Notes: generated by a model from the letters alone, not told the origin. A DNA stretch of 64,000 nucleotides from Breviolum minutum Mf 1.05b.01 (GCA_000507305.1 DF239126.1:186001-250000); one strand, 5' to 3'; counted from the first letter of the stretch, positions 33,386 to 45,200 are shown. A program made the numbers and translations.

Positions 33386-34390
33386 ATGGAACATGCGCAA
33401 TGGAGCGCTATGCTGTCTTCTTTGGTGACGGAAGTGCTGCAACGACTGCAAACCATTTCTTCTTCGCATTTGAAGCGACCTTTTTGCCTGTCATTCGAGC
33501 AGTGGATGCCTGTGCTAGTTCATACTTACATTCGTATGGGCTGGACCTCTGAAACAGTGTCAAGCGAGAGGGCTGTGAAGGCTGAAATCATGAAAGCAGT
33601 GCAGGTGTTGAGCTTGCACACTCACACTGTCTTGACTTTAGGCCAAGTGGTGTCGATTTTTCACAGGGTGGGCACCAGTGGCGCCTCCTCAAGGGAAGCG
33701 TGTGGTCCGTGTCCAGCAGGCCTTTTGCGTGATGCAGAATTCAAAATTTTAGACCATCTTCGCAGCAAATTTGATTCGAGTAGGATGGTTGCAACGCCAT
33801 CACCAGAGGGCAGTCCCGTGTCTTCACAAAATCCTTCTGCTGGTAGTGTTTCAAATAGACGTGGGCAAACACCACGGCGGCTTTCTTTTAGAAGTGTATC
33901 ATCACATGCGGGGTCCCCACCCGCATCAGAGAGCTTGTCAATCGTGCCAATGTCAATAGCTGCTGGAAGTGAAGCTTTGGTGTCTGAATCCAACCAATCA
34001 GACCCAATTCGTGCAAACTCTGCAGTTGTGCCTTACAACCCAGAAGTTCAACATATGATTCTTGCAAACATTCCTGCATTGCCGGAGAATTTGGATGATC
34101 TCAGCAGAGCTGAGCTCAAGAAGGCACTCGTTGATCAACATGCTCAGTGGTTGAGAGCAGCCAACCAGATTGCAACTCAGGCTTCCGCGAGTAATGCTAT
34201 CAAGTCAGCCGATAAGCGGAAGTTTCGTAAACAACAACAACGGAAGGTTTTATACTGGAAAAAAAAGCAAAGAAACAGAAAGCGAGTATGCAACTGCAAT
34301 ATCAGCAGCTTGTTTCTGAGACTGATGTGTACAAGCGGTCTAAGAGAAGGAAGAAGGATGCATTCAGGATGCACCTTTCAGTCTTCGGAG
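33386..34390 (+). CDS. hAT-like gene, exon 1 (N terminus, frameshifted)
   Basis: ATG at 33386 opens about 290 codons: a helical N-terminal part (MEHAQWSAMLSSLVTEVLQR), a serine/proline-rich middle, and a lysine/glutamine-rich coiled-coil-like end (RKQQQRKVLYWKKK). At the A run 34259-34266 the sensible reading moves to another frame (AKKQKASMQLQYQQL, then YKRSKRRKKDAFR), so one base appears to be missing: either a homopolymer sequencing error or a decayed gene. The exon end near 34390 is approximate. It is the first exon of the transposase-like gene that runs to about 39985. No DNA-binding finger of the BED type is visible. Confidence 0.55.
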
Positions 34391-34749
34391 GCTTGGTGCT
34401 CCACTGTTCCATAAACGGTCAAAACTTGTCAATTTGCCTCATACTTAGTACCGTTAGAATGCATATGTTGCTTTATGTTGTATGTTAGGACGTTCGATAA
34501 CCGTAGAGCATATGTTGATGTTGAGAGGACATATCAAAAAGGATGATGGGACCAGGAGTAGGGACAAGAAACGCTTTATACTGACAATTAATGACGATTA
34601 GATGTTCTTTGAATTTTCCGAGCTCACAACATCATTCAACATCATGTTTATCCTTCTCATTGTCCCATCGATTCAATCTGTGGAATCTGATGATTTGTGA
34701 TGTTGCTACCAGTAAAAACGATGTCGGACTTAAGCTGATGCTTTGCCAG

Positions 34750-34940
34750 GCTACCGGCTGGCGCTCGCCAGAAATGTTGGGCATTCATCGTGTGCTGCAA
34801 CACTGGCAGTTTTAGACGCCGATGCGTCACACCGTACCACCTTGTGCCGATGGGAGCATTTGTTAGCTTCTAACATTGTGGCAGACCAACAGCTCTGGCA
34901 TCAGTCTTGGCAACACGCCCTGCAGAAGCTTGATCGGATA
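34750..34940 (+). CDS. hAT-like gene, exon 2
   Basis: TTGCCAG|G acceptor at 34749 and a GTATGT donor at 34941. The product includes YRLALARNVGHSSCAATLAV and WEHLLASNIV. I recall a similar LALRRN..N..C....L segment directly upstream of the transposase core in the dinoflagellate-expanded family, which supports the assignment. Phases do not join directly to exon 3, so a short exon may be missing between them. Confidence 0.5.
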
Positions 34941-35331
34941 GTATGTTTTTGCGACACCAAGTGTTTGTGTTATCTGACGTGTTTGTGTATTATGTATTTC
35001 AAGTAAGTGGGAATTTTGATATTGGAGATACACACACATACATATATATATATATAAATACCAGATATCAGATACCATAACGTATTCCATTGGATTGGGA
35101 AATCCTTTGGATAGTTTGGATAGCTACGATGAAACTGTGACTGACAAACAGTTTGCGACCCCAGAGACTTTTGACTATGCAAGGTCCAGTCCTAGGATAG
35201 CATTTTAAGATTATGTTATGCCCACCAACCCTCAACAAGTTCGAGAGAAACCACATGCCACATACACTTTCTCAAGGTGTACTTACTTACTCATTGTTTT
35301 TGTTTCTGTTTCTACATTCGGGCAAAGTTAG

Positions 35332-36707
35332 GATGGCTTCTGATGACACTTCGAATCATGGTTTCGAAATTCATATTGTCCGCGGCGATGGGACAAACAG
35401 CGCAGCTGCTCAACAGTCCAAAGTTCATTTCTCAATGGCTCTATCGTTGTATTTTGCTGGGATGCAAGCTGAGAATGTTGAAGACAATATCGATGGGGGG
35501 CTTGTTCCTTTGCAGTCTGTCCGATCGTGCGTGGCCGATCTGCAATTCATTCCGACATCATCAACCGGAGAAACCATTTTTGAGACCTATCAGGTTCAAA
35601 TGAAAAGCATGGGAATTCCCTCTTTTGATCAGCTTGTATCTCCGAGGGTCTTGCGTGCCTATGTATTTGTCACAGATGAGGGGCCAGATCAGCGTGGTGC
35701 CCAGAAGCTGATTTCAGCTGCTTTGAAAGACTTCCCTTCAGTACTCTATGTCCGTTTCAGATGTATTTTGCATCAGCTACACCTAGTGGTAGGGAAGCAA
35801 CTCAAACGACTTGATGGGCTTTATTCGCAGATTGCCAAAGTGGTGAATGTATGGAGGGCAACAGGAAATGCGTGTAAGATTTACAACACATACTGTGACA
35901 TGTTTGGTCAGAAAAGAGCTCGACAAGTTGCCAAACGCTTGCCACCTAGAGCCCTCAAAGGAAGGTGGGGCTCAATTTCATCAGTTGAAAGTTTTTTGTT
36001 GGCTTGCGGGCCGGCTGAGTTGCCGGTTGTGTTCAAAGCAGCCGTAGGGGGTACAGAATTCCAAACTGATGGAGAAGATGGTTCTGCGTTGGTCCACATC
36101 CATGCCGATCAAGTTTTTGACATGGACACTGAAACATATCGGAATCTATTGGGTCGATGGAGAAGGGAAGCAATCAAATGCCTTGAATCGAATACCTTCT
36201 GGTTGACTGTTGCTATTGGTTCTGGCACAAGGGGACCCCTTGATCATCTCATGAATTGGATTATGAAAACGGATGCTGCGCCTGGGACTGGCAAACTTCC
36301 GATGCTTTCCTTCAACAAGCTTGAATCCATCATGTCAGAGTTCTCGAATGTCTTGGACGCTGGCTCTCTACGCTGGTCCCTATTCCAAACACTTGTTGCG
36401 AAAGAGGCAAGCCAGTCACAGTGGGTGGCCATGTTGGTTGCTGCCGCGCTCGAGCAAGCTTCTGAGATTAATAGAAGAGTTGTGGAATATCTTTCCAGAT
36501 TTCCAGCGAAGTTAGCATGGATGGTGTTTGAAGAGGCTGAAGTTGAGTGCTCCGTTCGCAAGGCTCTTGCGAATGAAATCCTGGTATGTTCAGATGATGA
36601 CCTTGACGCAGCGTTCACAAGGAAGTTCAAAGCCTTTTACCTGCAAGACCTGAAGCTTTGCAGCGGTACAGGCATGATTGGTTTGGACATGCATCGCTTT
36701 CTCAGCG
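35332..36707 (+). CDS. hAT-like gene, exon 3: RNase H-fold transposase core
   Basis: The exon follows a TTAG|G acceptor at 35331. It contains YVFVTDEGPDQRGAQKLI, with the conserved Asp of the second catalytic block, then RFRCILHQLHLVV, the CxxHxxxL pattern of hAT transposases, then LKGRWGSISSVES. A long helical region follows. This order (D-x-x-x-x-D/N, then CxxH, then a helical insertion) matches hAT-type nucleases. The first catalytic Asp block is not evident in this exon. The many dinoflagellate relatives have no known function; they may be domesticated transposases. It lies in the same strand and array as the methyltransferase gene downstream. Confidence 0.65.
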
Positions 36708-36979
36708 TGCCTTGGCCATGAGAGATCCAAGACTCCAAGCATATAATCATATATTGATTCTTCGGCGTGTGTATTTGGGAACTATGTAAAGTATAGTGGT
36801 AAATAAAGCATCTAATCTAAACAATCAACAAGATGTAGCTTGTTGGGTTTCTTAGAGCTTTGCACATAAAATTTTTTGGGTCCATGAATGAATGAATGAA
36901 GCCTAAATCAATGAATCAATATTTTAGTCATTGGTCATTGGTTTGAGTCTGGTTGAAATTTGTCCCCAACTCAAGTCAG

Positions 36980-37534
36980 GAACTTTTTGGTCTTCTTCCT
37001 TGCGACACGCAAGAGATTGAAGGAGCTAACAGTATTATCAAACGGGTGCACCACCTGGCGCCCAACGTAAAGCTACCATTGATGAGCGCAAGAATCGTTA
37101 TCAAGAAAGCGTTGGGGGGAGAGATTTTGAAGGGTGGGAAACAAGCCCGCCTTGATGCGGTGCATCACGCAGTGGAAAACCACAAAGCAGCATTGGAACA
37201 GTTACAGCTGATAGCAGTGCATGGGCCTCATGGCCGGTTTCCTTCAGTCCAAACGAATGCACCCGAAGTGGAACCGTTGCCTCTGGTTGATGGTAATCTT
37301 GATTCGGCCGGGAATCTTCAGTCTTCTGTTATTCCACCTGTTCCGCAAAATCATTCGACTGACCACCGAGACGATGTTGACAATTCTGCGCACAAACCGA
37401 AACAACAGCGGAAACCCAGAAGCTTGAATGCAGGTGCACCCGATCGATGCATTTCCCGCATGGTAGCAATGTTGCAAGCATCAGCTGGTAACCAGAACTT
37501 GCAGGCAGAAGCTGCAGTATGCTTCACGTTTCAG
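36980..37534 (+). CDS. hAT-like gene, exon 4: C-terminal transposase block
   Basis: GTCAG|G acceptor at 36979 and a TTTCAG|GTGTCA donor at 37535. It contains DTQEIEGANSIIKRVHHLAP and KLPLMSARIVIKKAL, which I recognise as the E-x-x-N-S block near the end of this hAT-like family; it may supply the final acidic catalytic residue. A low-complexity Pro/Ser/Lys linker follows. The boundary phases with exon 5 were not reconciled. Confidence 0.55.
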
Positions 37535-37881
37535 GTGTCACTTGGTTCATGTATTGAAAAGCTTTCTGTGTGAACCTTTGGTCATAAGTTTCCTTGATTT
37601 TTTGAAGTACGAAGTACAACAGTACCTGACAGTACCTCGCCAAAACCACCTCTCAAGAAATCTAGGGGTCGTTCAAGAATTTAGAAGTATCGGACTTGAA
37701 TCTTGAATTACCATAAGTGGAATGATGGCTGCGGACCTGCACATGAAATTCCATTAAAACACTTAGTGTTTAAATGATAGATAATGCTATCTTATTTCTT
37801 GAAATTTCAATGCTAGATGTTTATCTCAAATTTGCGTACTTATACTTTATTTTCCCGGGCTACGACACCATCAGTCATTAG

Positions 37882-39362
37882 GAAAACTTGTGGAACCAAT
37901 GATGTACAATCTATTTTCGAGACAGCCTGGGAAATATCAGCAATGGTTTGCGCACAGCACTATTCTCAAAGAGAGTGGGTCGTTGGAACAGTGTTTGAGG
38001 GAGATGGTGGCTGCAAACTTTTCGAGGTCTCCCTGCCACTTGTTTTCCATGGAACTTCGCAACTTATGCAGATCATTCACGATCAGTTCACTCGAGAAAG
38101 TGTGTCAGTTGTGGTAACCCGGCATTGTTTGCAATGGCAAAGCGATAGCTTCAAGCAAGCCATTGTTCTAAGTTCCAGAGCAGTGGGTGGGAACATTGTG
38201 ACAGCTTGCAAGTGCGGAGTTCTTCCACCGGTGAAGAAGCAGCGAAGGGCAAAAGCAAAGGCGTCAAAAAAGCAATCATCAACGTCAACACCTGCTTCAC
38301 TCCCTCCGCTTTCTGGCCTTGATTCGGATTTTGATTCTGACGACTCTTTGCTGTCTGCTTTGGCTGAAGCATTGGACAATTATCAGTTCAGTGATGACGA
38401 CGAAGATTTTAAGTTTGAAGAGTCTGCAGAGCATACAAAACAGTTGGATGAGCTCACAAGGCTTTCAAATGCGGTCGCAACAGCTTCGAAGTACCAAAAG
38501 GATTTGGGAGAAACCTCTCCACCGTCTCAGTTGGAAGAACAAGCTGGACCAGCCAGACCAGTTCACGCTGTTCAGAGGGAGAACTTGAAAGAAGTCCAAC
38601 AACTTGAAGACATGTTTGATGCGGTTGCCGTGAGTGATGCAATCAAAACATTGAAGGCATCTAAACCTAAACCAAAGTCTGCTTTGAGTGAACCTGGGTC
38701 TTCTGAAAAGACTGCCGACAGTACAAGTTCTTCCAGCCGAATTGTTTCAGAAGCAGCGTTATCCGAATGTCTCAGGGATGTGAATGTGAAGTATGGAGGT
38801 TTGATCGACCCAGAGGAGGAGGCGAATGAAGGTTTGCTCAGCTTAGCCAATTTTCCAGATGATGTTGGCCAGCGCCAAGCTGGCAATCAAACATCTTCAA
38901 CATCAGATGGACCAGATGGAGATTTGTTTGATTCTTGGGCGCATGAGCTTTTCAACACAGCCCTTGCATTTCATGAGTATCGAGGCGAGTTTTTCCCATC
39001 TCTGGACACGTTTCATGACCGAAAGTTCGACAAGGCTATCAGTTTGGTTCAATTTCAAGAAGATATTCAAACTCACGGTCAAGCAATTGCTGCCTTAGAT
39101 GTCGATGCAGTTGGAGATGGGTTGAGTGAATCCAATCTCGAAAATTTGGAGCATGCACACACAACCAGTGCTTCATTGCTACAGTATATCAGTTGGGATT
39201 TCCCAGAACCACCTCGAATGATTGGAAGAAGATTGCGGACAGAAGCTGACCGGTTTGTTTGGAAGCCGCCATCTCGAAATCTGATTGATGATAGTCTTGG
39301 GGCACTCTTTGAGAAGCGAGCAGCTAGGGCAGTTATCGTGCCTTACCTCAGTTTTTGGTTTT
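37882..39362 (+). CDS. hAT-like gene, exon 5: linker and C-terminal domains
   Basis: About 490 codons after a TTAG|G acceptor. An ordered start (ETAWEISAMVCAQHYSQREW, then CKLFEVSLPLVFHG) is followed by a lysine-rich patch (KKQRRAKAKASKKQ) that may act as a nuclear signal. A long acidic/serine-rich stretch and then a second ordered part (LFDSWAHELFNTALAFHEY) complete it. It ends at a TTTT|GTAAGG donor at about 39363. No catalytic motif is recognised. Confidence 0.5.
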
Positions 39363-39496
39363 GTAAGGTTTTGGTTTTGGTTTGAAAGAAGTTGTTTTTG
39401 GACAAGTCATTATATAAATCGGAACAAAAGCCTTGGGCCTTGGGGTTTGAATTTATCGGTGTGTTCGCATTTCCATTGGCCTGTCTTCTTCCAAAG

Positions 39497-39985
39497 GCAA
39501 GTGTTGGAGCACGATTGGTGAAGGCCAAAGGACCTTATCGCACCAATGTTCCAGAGTCTGCAACACGGATCTTTGATTCGCTGACAACTGTTACGCAGGG
39601 ATCACCGCCCGAGGGTGATTGTTGCTTCATTTGTGGGGAAGATGCCAGCTTTCTGTGTTCAACTTGCACCCTTTGGAGCCACCGTGAATGCTGTAATGCT
39701 TTGGCCCGTAAAGCCACAGCTACTGCGACAGTGTCAACCGAAGCTTGTGGGGCAGAAGAGTTGGAACCGGACGTGGACTTGGACTTGATTGAGGCCATAG
39801 CTCAAAAATACATCAGTTCTTCTGGGGACGCTCAGGGTGTCAACATTACTAGCCTGATAGCTTTCGATTCGTCAGCTGCATCTGATGAGTTTTCGCACAT
39901 GAGCATTTCACTTGTGGACACTTCGTGTTGCCTATGCAGCTGTGCTTTGCAGTACTGTGGGTATGCCAGTTTGAAAGGCGCCTGA
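39497..39985 (+). CDS. hAT-like gene, last exon: PHD-like zinc finger
   Basis: Acceptor CCAAAG|G at 39496. The product contains CCFICGEDASFLCSTCTLWS and HRECCNAL, a Cx2C...Cx2C...Hx2C zinc-finger pattern like PHD or RING-variant fingers that read histone tails or bind proteins. It then has an acidic linker and a second cysteine cluster (CCLCSCALQYC) before the TGA at 39983-39985. A zinc finger at the C terminus of this transposase-like family fits what I recall of its dinoflagellate relatives. Confidence 0.55.
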   Translation, partial: ASVGARLVKAKGPYRTNVPESATRIFDSLTTVTQGSPPEGDCCFICGEDASFLCSTCTLWSHRECCNALARKATATATVSTEACGAEELEPDVDLDLIEAIAQKYISSSGDAQGVNITSLIAFDSSAASDEFSHMSISLVDTSCCLCSCALQYCGYASLKGA

Positions 39986-41460
39986 ATCAGAATCTGTGTC
40001 AGTGCCTCTTGATCAATAGCCTTCTCCGACTTCTCGAGAGGATCGCCAAAATGCAGTGCGACTCCATGATTCCAGCTTTGATGCTGGTGATGCTTCAGTG
40101 GTTCCTAGGTTGCATTTCTTTGCAAGCTTGCAATTCACCCAGCTGTCCAACTGTTGATGATTGTTTGTTTCCCTTCTGAATGGATGACTTCCTAGCTTTC
40201 TGACACACATCGGATGAATATATTTCCTGAGCTCAGTGATAAACCAGGTCATCTTTTCTTCTAAATCTGTGGCAGGGGTTTCGGGTGCACGGTAAATAAA
40301 AGGCAGGGTAGGCAAGTATAGTGGTTCCAATAGCACGTGTGCTTTCTCATTGACCTTAGGCTGTCCTCGCAAGGACAAAATCTTCGAAGGGCATTCTCCA
40401 AGAGAACGCTACTGGATTCGGACCGGATACCGATGCAAAAGACTTTGAAAAGGGGGCTGGGCATGTATGCGTGGGAGATCTCATTTTAATCCCTCGAGGC
40501 CAGCGTATGGTATAGCCGTTGATTGTTACATTTTCTCTTGTACCTTGAACTGTACTGTGCTGTCTAAACACAATTGGCACAATGCATTGAAATCAAAGTG
40601 ACTTTCTTGGTGTGGGAAGGTGAATCATTTGCACACGCACACACACACACACACACACTGTGCCGGCGACATCGCCACAGAACCAACGCCATATGATGTA
40701 TAGCACATGTGAGAGTTTACTGCTAGGAACTGCTAGGCATCCACTCAAACGGATGGCTTGCAAGTTTCTCCGTCATTGCCGTGGATGGGCTCATCCAGTT
40801 TGCTCGCTAGTCTCTCCTTTAGTGGCGGTTCGCAGGTTGTCAGTTTAGGCTTTGCTGAATGGCGCCTAAGTTTTCGAATATGGCAGACCCCAATCCAAAG
40901 AAGAAGATTCAGGCCAGACCAGGGGGATGTAGGTGGGCAGGTAGGGATATTGGTGAGTATGTTTCTAGTATCCTACTGGCTGCGGCACCTAACCAATCAC
41001 TGTGTACTGTGTAATGTAATGATAAGTGTATATTGTGTATTTTTATGTCGGAGTGGAGTGGTTCTGGTCGATCAGTCTATATATTCCTGCGTAGTTGAAT
41101 TCATGCTGCCACGATAGTCAAGCGCATCCCCGCAAAACGGAAACATGTTGGCAATTTGTTTGAGGTGTTTGTTTGTCAAGATGATGCTGGGGGTGGTTGA
41201 TTTCTTCATTCGTTGCAAGAGTTCCGACAAGACCGGTGTTGAGGACTTGACGGCTACTCCCATTTTTAGATTTGAGATCCTGGAATTCATACCGAATGCT
41301 GAGCATTCGTCACAAATGCTTAAGCATTCGAAATTAGGCAACAAACGGTTGCCCTGTTGCCGGCCACATGTTCAATGATACAATGTTCGGGAGTTAAGCA
41401 GTCTAGAAATACCTGACATGCCTCACCCCATAAACCCACTAGACCATTTCTTCTTGAGAG
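39986..41460. other. Spacer between transposase-like and methyltransferase genes
   Basis: No convincing exon. It contains a CA microsatellite at 40632-40658 and two adjacent palindromes at 41293-41328. It could hold an intergenic region or long introns. Confidence 0.4.
40632..40658. repeat. CA microsatellite
   Basis: AC dinucleotides with one interruption. Confidence 0.9.
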
Positions 41461-41735
41461 GTGAAAGTCTCAGCAGTGGCCAACATGTTCATCGAGACAT
41501 ACAGCCAGCATCAGCAAGATCTTGTGGCTGCCGCTTCTGAATCTGCTATTCTTGGGGGTGCAGGAAACCATACCGCTGGGCCAGTTGAACCAAAGACATC
41601 CAGTGGCTCGGGTCTTGCCTCTTCTTCCACAGTCACAGCTGCCATATCAACAACGCAGCATCAGGATTCCGTTTCTTATTCGCCAATTGAAATCAAAAAA
41701 TTGTTTCCTGTTGCCTGTTGTCCATTTTACAGCCT
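41461..41735 (+). CDS. Possible first exon of the DNA methyltransferase gene
   Basis: An open frame with ATG at 41485 (MFIETYSQHQQDLVAAASES) and a serine/threonine-rich stretch to SVSYSPIEIKKLFPVACC. Composition is protein-like and strand and position fit the methyltransferase gene, but no domain is present and the splice borders are not secure. Confidence 0.35.
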
Positions 41736-42130
41736 TCAAATCCCAAGTGTAGAATCCACAGAAAATTGTTGTGTGCGGATACATGTTGATGCCAAGACGT
41801 GAATCTTTTGGGTTGATTGTTGACATGTAGATAAAGAGTTTTGGTTTGGTTTCTATTAGGCTCGCCAGTTCTGCTTTAGCTTGTGGGTTGCATCTCCTGT
41901 TTCAGCTTCAGTGTAGCTCAGCTATGTCCCAGCGGAAATAAATGATAGGATTTTTCAACTTGTATGTAAATCATGTAAATACATGTATGGAATCAAAAAC
42001 ATATCCATGGGAACCTTAGAAGGACATTAGCAGCTGGCAAAGCAGTAGTATCTAGTAGTAGGAGTAGAAATAGGCGGTAGAAGGACTAGTAGTCGTTGTA
42101 GTAAGGTGTAGAAATAATAATGCTAAATAC

Positions 42131-42160
42131 TAGTAGTAGTAGTAGTAGGAGTAGTAGTCG
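42131..42160. repeat. TAG trinucleotide repeat
   Basis: Short run of TAG units with interruptions; related scattered TAGTAG units start near 42045. Confidence 0.8.
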
Positions 42161-42220
42161 AACAGAAGTAGTGAGGCCCAGTCTGTTTTGGGGATCGAAT
42201 CCCGAATGTTTTGGGTCCAG

Positions 42221-42649
42221 ATATCGAACTTGCCCAGGCTTTGGGTGACTATGATGAGGAGGATGGCTCTCGGTCGCATCGTACAGTACCGGGGACAGGA
42301 GAGAATGAGGAAGATGTGGGTAACCTTGAAGGTGAAAGTCAGCAGAAGATGCCAATGCAGATGCCTTCTTCAAAACAAACAGGTTTGGGCAAGTTTTTTG
42401 AATCTCGACCCGACCCAAAGAAGCGAACAGTATCTGCTTTGAAGCAATCAGACTCCCATGAGACGTGTTTCGTTCCCCCCGTTATCATGGAGTCAACAAG
42501 TGTTGCCTCTTTGGACGACATGCATGCCTGGGCTACTCAATATGCTCGCGCGATTGAAAAGGAATGCCCAGGAGCACTGACGATCCTTCAGGAGAAACTG
42601 GAGACTACGTGTTACAGCACATGCTTCTCCGGTGTGGATGCTCCTGGGT
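42221..42649 (+). CDS. DNA (cytosine-5) methyltransferase, exon with PIP box and motif I
   Basis: The exon follows GGTCCAG at 42220. After an acidic stretch it encodes QTGLGKFF (42376-42399), a perfect match to the PCNA-interacting consensus Qxx[ILM]xx[FY][FY], followed by basic residues (PDPKKR) as in many PIP boxes. It ends with CYSTCFSGVDAPG, resembling the SAM-binding motif I (FxG-x-G/D). Animal DNMT1 also carries an N-terminal PIP box and uses it to follow replication; a maintenance role here is inference. The exon end is within CCTGGGTGTGT and is uncertain by a few bases. Motif II/III sequence was not located and may lie in an unseen exon within the next intron. Confidence 0.65.
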
Positions 42650-43876
42650 GTGTTTCTTAGATGCAATGATTTGCTTCGAATGCCATTTCAATAAAATTCC
42701 CATTTACCCAGCGAAGCAACAGTACAAGGGCTGCTTGCGAGTTACAAAGAAATCAAAAGTCCTACCAGCATCCTACCAGCAATTTACATCATAGACCTTG
42801 GAAAAGTAAAATTCAATGACAATGCTAAAACTTTTGCATTAGTGTTCCCTTCTGTAACATGGGGTTTAAGCTAGCTTCCCCTCCAGCCATCAATGACTAC
42901 GTATAGGGTGAGATCCAGCAGCCATTGTTGTTGTAAGGCTATGGCGTCCATTGCCAACAGCTTGGCTGATGTTTTGAATCAGGGTGCACCAGTTCAACAT
43001 CCGCGACATCTCAGTGCCTGTGAAAGTTCCTTGAAAGCAGGCAAAACATGTATATAATTCAACCTGCCAGGTCTCCAGTGCTGGAAGATGTAATTTGTAT
43101 GGAATTATGGAATATCTGTTACAGTTGGGGTCTTGATCCTTGCTGGGGGCTAAGCACTGCTGGTTGGGTGATCAATGATGAGATGGGATGGCAATGACCG
43201 GTGAACATGGGGGAGCCCCTTTATCTTAAAGGAAAGAACGTATCTTCAGGCATTGGGCAAAAATTCCCTATGCTAGATAATAAAATGAACAAACGAAATT
43301 TAAGTGTGCAACAGGCACACCTACTACAGTAGCAGGTATGTCCCATGTCTTTTTGCTTAAGGGGGCAAAGGATTTGGTAATTGGTACTTCAGGAAAACGT
43401 TTGTGGCGGGCACACCTTTTCGCACAGTACAGTACAGCCATTTCTAAACAAAATCAGGTGCACGCAAAAACATACAACATCTCAACTTCATCTCAAGTGT
43501 TTGTTTGTTTTGTTTTTGCTGACCTAGTATGCATGATGTGTCAAACAAAAAACAGTTTATATTTTCACATCCAACATGGCGGTTGATGAGGCAAGTGTTC
43601 ACCACACACACACACACTCCACCAAACAAATAGCAGATTGGCAGTGCTAGCGCCAGAAGCTTTGTAAATACACATACAGTAATTGTGAAACAGTTTTATC
43701 TGAAACAAAGAATCTATGTGAATTGATGAAACAGTTCAAACCCCATCATTTGGATCTACCTGCGAAAAAGACAATGACAACATAAAACCACATTGGTACA
43801 CATACAGCAGCTGGTGATCTAAGAACAATCTAAACATGATTTTCCAAACGATGAAGATTTTGGTAGTAGAATGATG

Positions 43877-44362
43877 ATTGTCTCTGGGTTTCCGTCTGAG
43901 TGCTGGAAGGTTTGTGGGTTTCCGTCTGAGCGCCGGAAGGTTTGTGAGTTTCCGTCTGAGTGCCGGAAGGTCTCTGGGTTCCGTCTGGGTGCCGGAAGGT
44001 CTCTGGCTTTCCGTCTGGGTGCCGGAAGGTCTCTGGCTTTCCGTCTGGTCTCTGGCTTTCCGTCTGGGTGCCGGAAGGTCTCCGGGTTTCCGTCTGAGTG
44101 CCGGAAGGTCTCTGGCTTTCCGTCTGGGTGCCGGAAGGTCTCGGGTTTCCGTCTGAGTGCCGGAAGGTTTGTGAGTTTCCGTCTGAGTGCCGGAAGGTCT
44201 CCGGGTTCCGTTTGGGTGCCGGAAGGTCTCTGGCTTTCCGTCTGAGTGCCGGAAGGTCTCTGGCTTTCCATCTGAGTGCCGGAAGGTCTCTGGCTTTCCG
44301 TCTGGGTGCGGGAAGGTTTGTGGGTTTCCATCTGGGTGCCGGAAGGTTTGTGAGTTTCCGTA
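43877..44362. repeat. 30-bp minisatellite inside the methyltransferase intron
   Basis: About 16 copies of a unit like TCTGAGTGCCGGAAGGTYT plus TTTCCG, with small differences, some truncated. Because the unit is a multiple of three, long frames stay open on both strands (repeated DGKPETFRHS on the minus strand, GAGRSLAFRL on the plus). It lies between the exons carrying motif I and motif IV. Confidence 0.9.
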
Positions 44363-44952
44363 TCTCAAGTTTCTAGTTGGATCTATAAGGTTTGTGGGTC
44401 GGCTTACATGTCATGCGAAGCAATATTACGAATTACTGTATTTGTTTCAGGTGGTGTTACCGTGTTGTTTACATCTTGTGATGAAAACATTGTTTCAATC
44501 ATATCTTTACTTGCAGTACACGTAGAAAATAATGATGACCAACAAGGGTGGAGTACCCAATGAGTTCGAAAGATAGGTTCGATTGAAGGGAACTGCAGCT
44601 TCTGCGAATGAAGTCAGAGAAACATACCAAGCAGTACAGAATAAAGCAATGAGTCAAACACATTGATTTTTGTTATCTCAAGTTTTAACGCATTTGTTGC
44701 AAACACAAATAGTCAGGGTGCTCACATACCAAATACAAATTTTGTACGGTACAATGATGCGCATTTATAATTGGGTACCAAACGGAAACATATTGTTACA
44801 GAAGAACAAGTACCCGTACAATGTACAAAACGCACTGTGCACATACACGCTGCTTGCGTACTGAGTCTATGGTCCTTCACAAAAAGAACTACAGCAGCAT
44901 CCTTGCAGACCACGCCACCTTTTCAACTCGGTGACTGACCTGTTGACTTCAG

Positions 44953-45200
44953 ATGCTTGCAAAGTGCTCAATGAAGTGACCGACTATGAGAAGCTCCGAT
45001 CCTTTTCCCGCAAATCTGGTAATGTGCTTGGCCACGCTCATTGTCTAATGCATGGACAAAGATGCGTTCATTTGAGGGCGGGTATCCATGTAGCGGGCAT
45101 CCCCTGCATATCGTGGAGTCCGATGGGAGCTTCCCGTAAGACAAGTGGAGGTGACTACCCACTATTCATCAGTTGGGTCTGTCTCAGGCGGCAATACCAG
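44953..45200 (+). CDS. DNA methyltransferase exon with catalytic motif IV
   Basis: It encodes GIHVAGIPCISWSPMGASRK and GGDYPLFISWV, the Pro-Cys catalytic loop (GxPCxxxSxxG) of C5-cytosine methyltransferases; the Cys attacks C6 of the target cytosine. The acceptor is GACTTCAG at 44952. The best right border is CAG|GAGATC at 45200, a GA donor, which leaves the codon complete and joins in phase with the next exon. GA donors are known in dinoflagellates. Confidence 0.75.

Noticed and set aside
42185-42205. GGGGATCGAATCCC as a minus-strand tRNA T-arm
   Set aside because: The sequence that would form the rest of the tRNA is the methyltransferase exon.
43736-44376. Repetitive 10-residue peptide frames on both strands
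   Set aside because: Consequence of the 30-bp minisatellite; it lies between methyltransferase exons.
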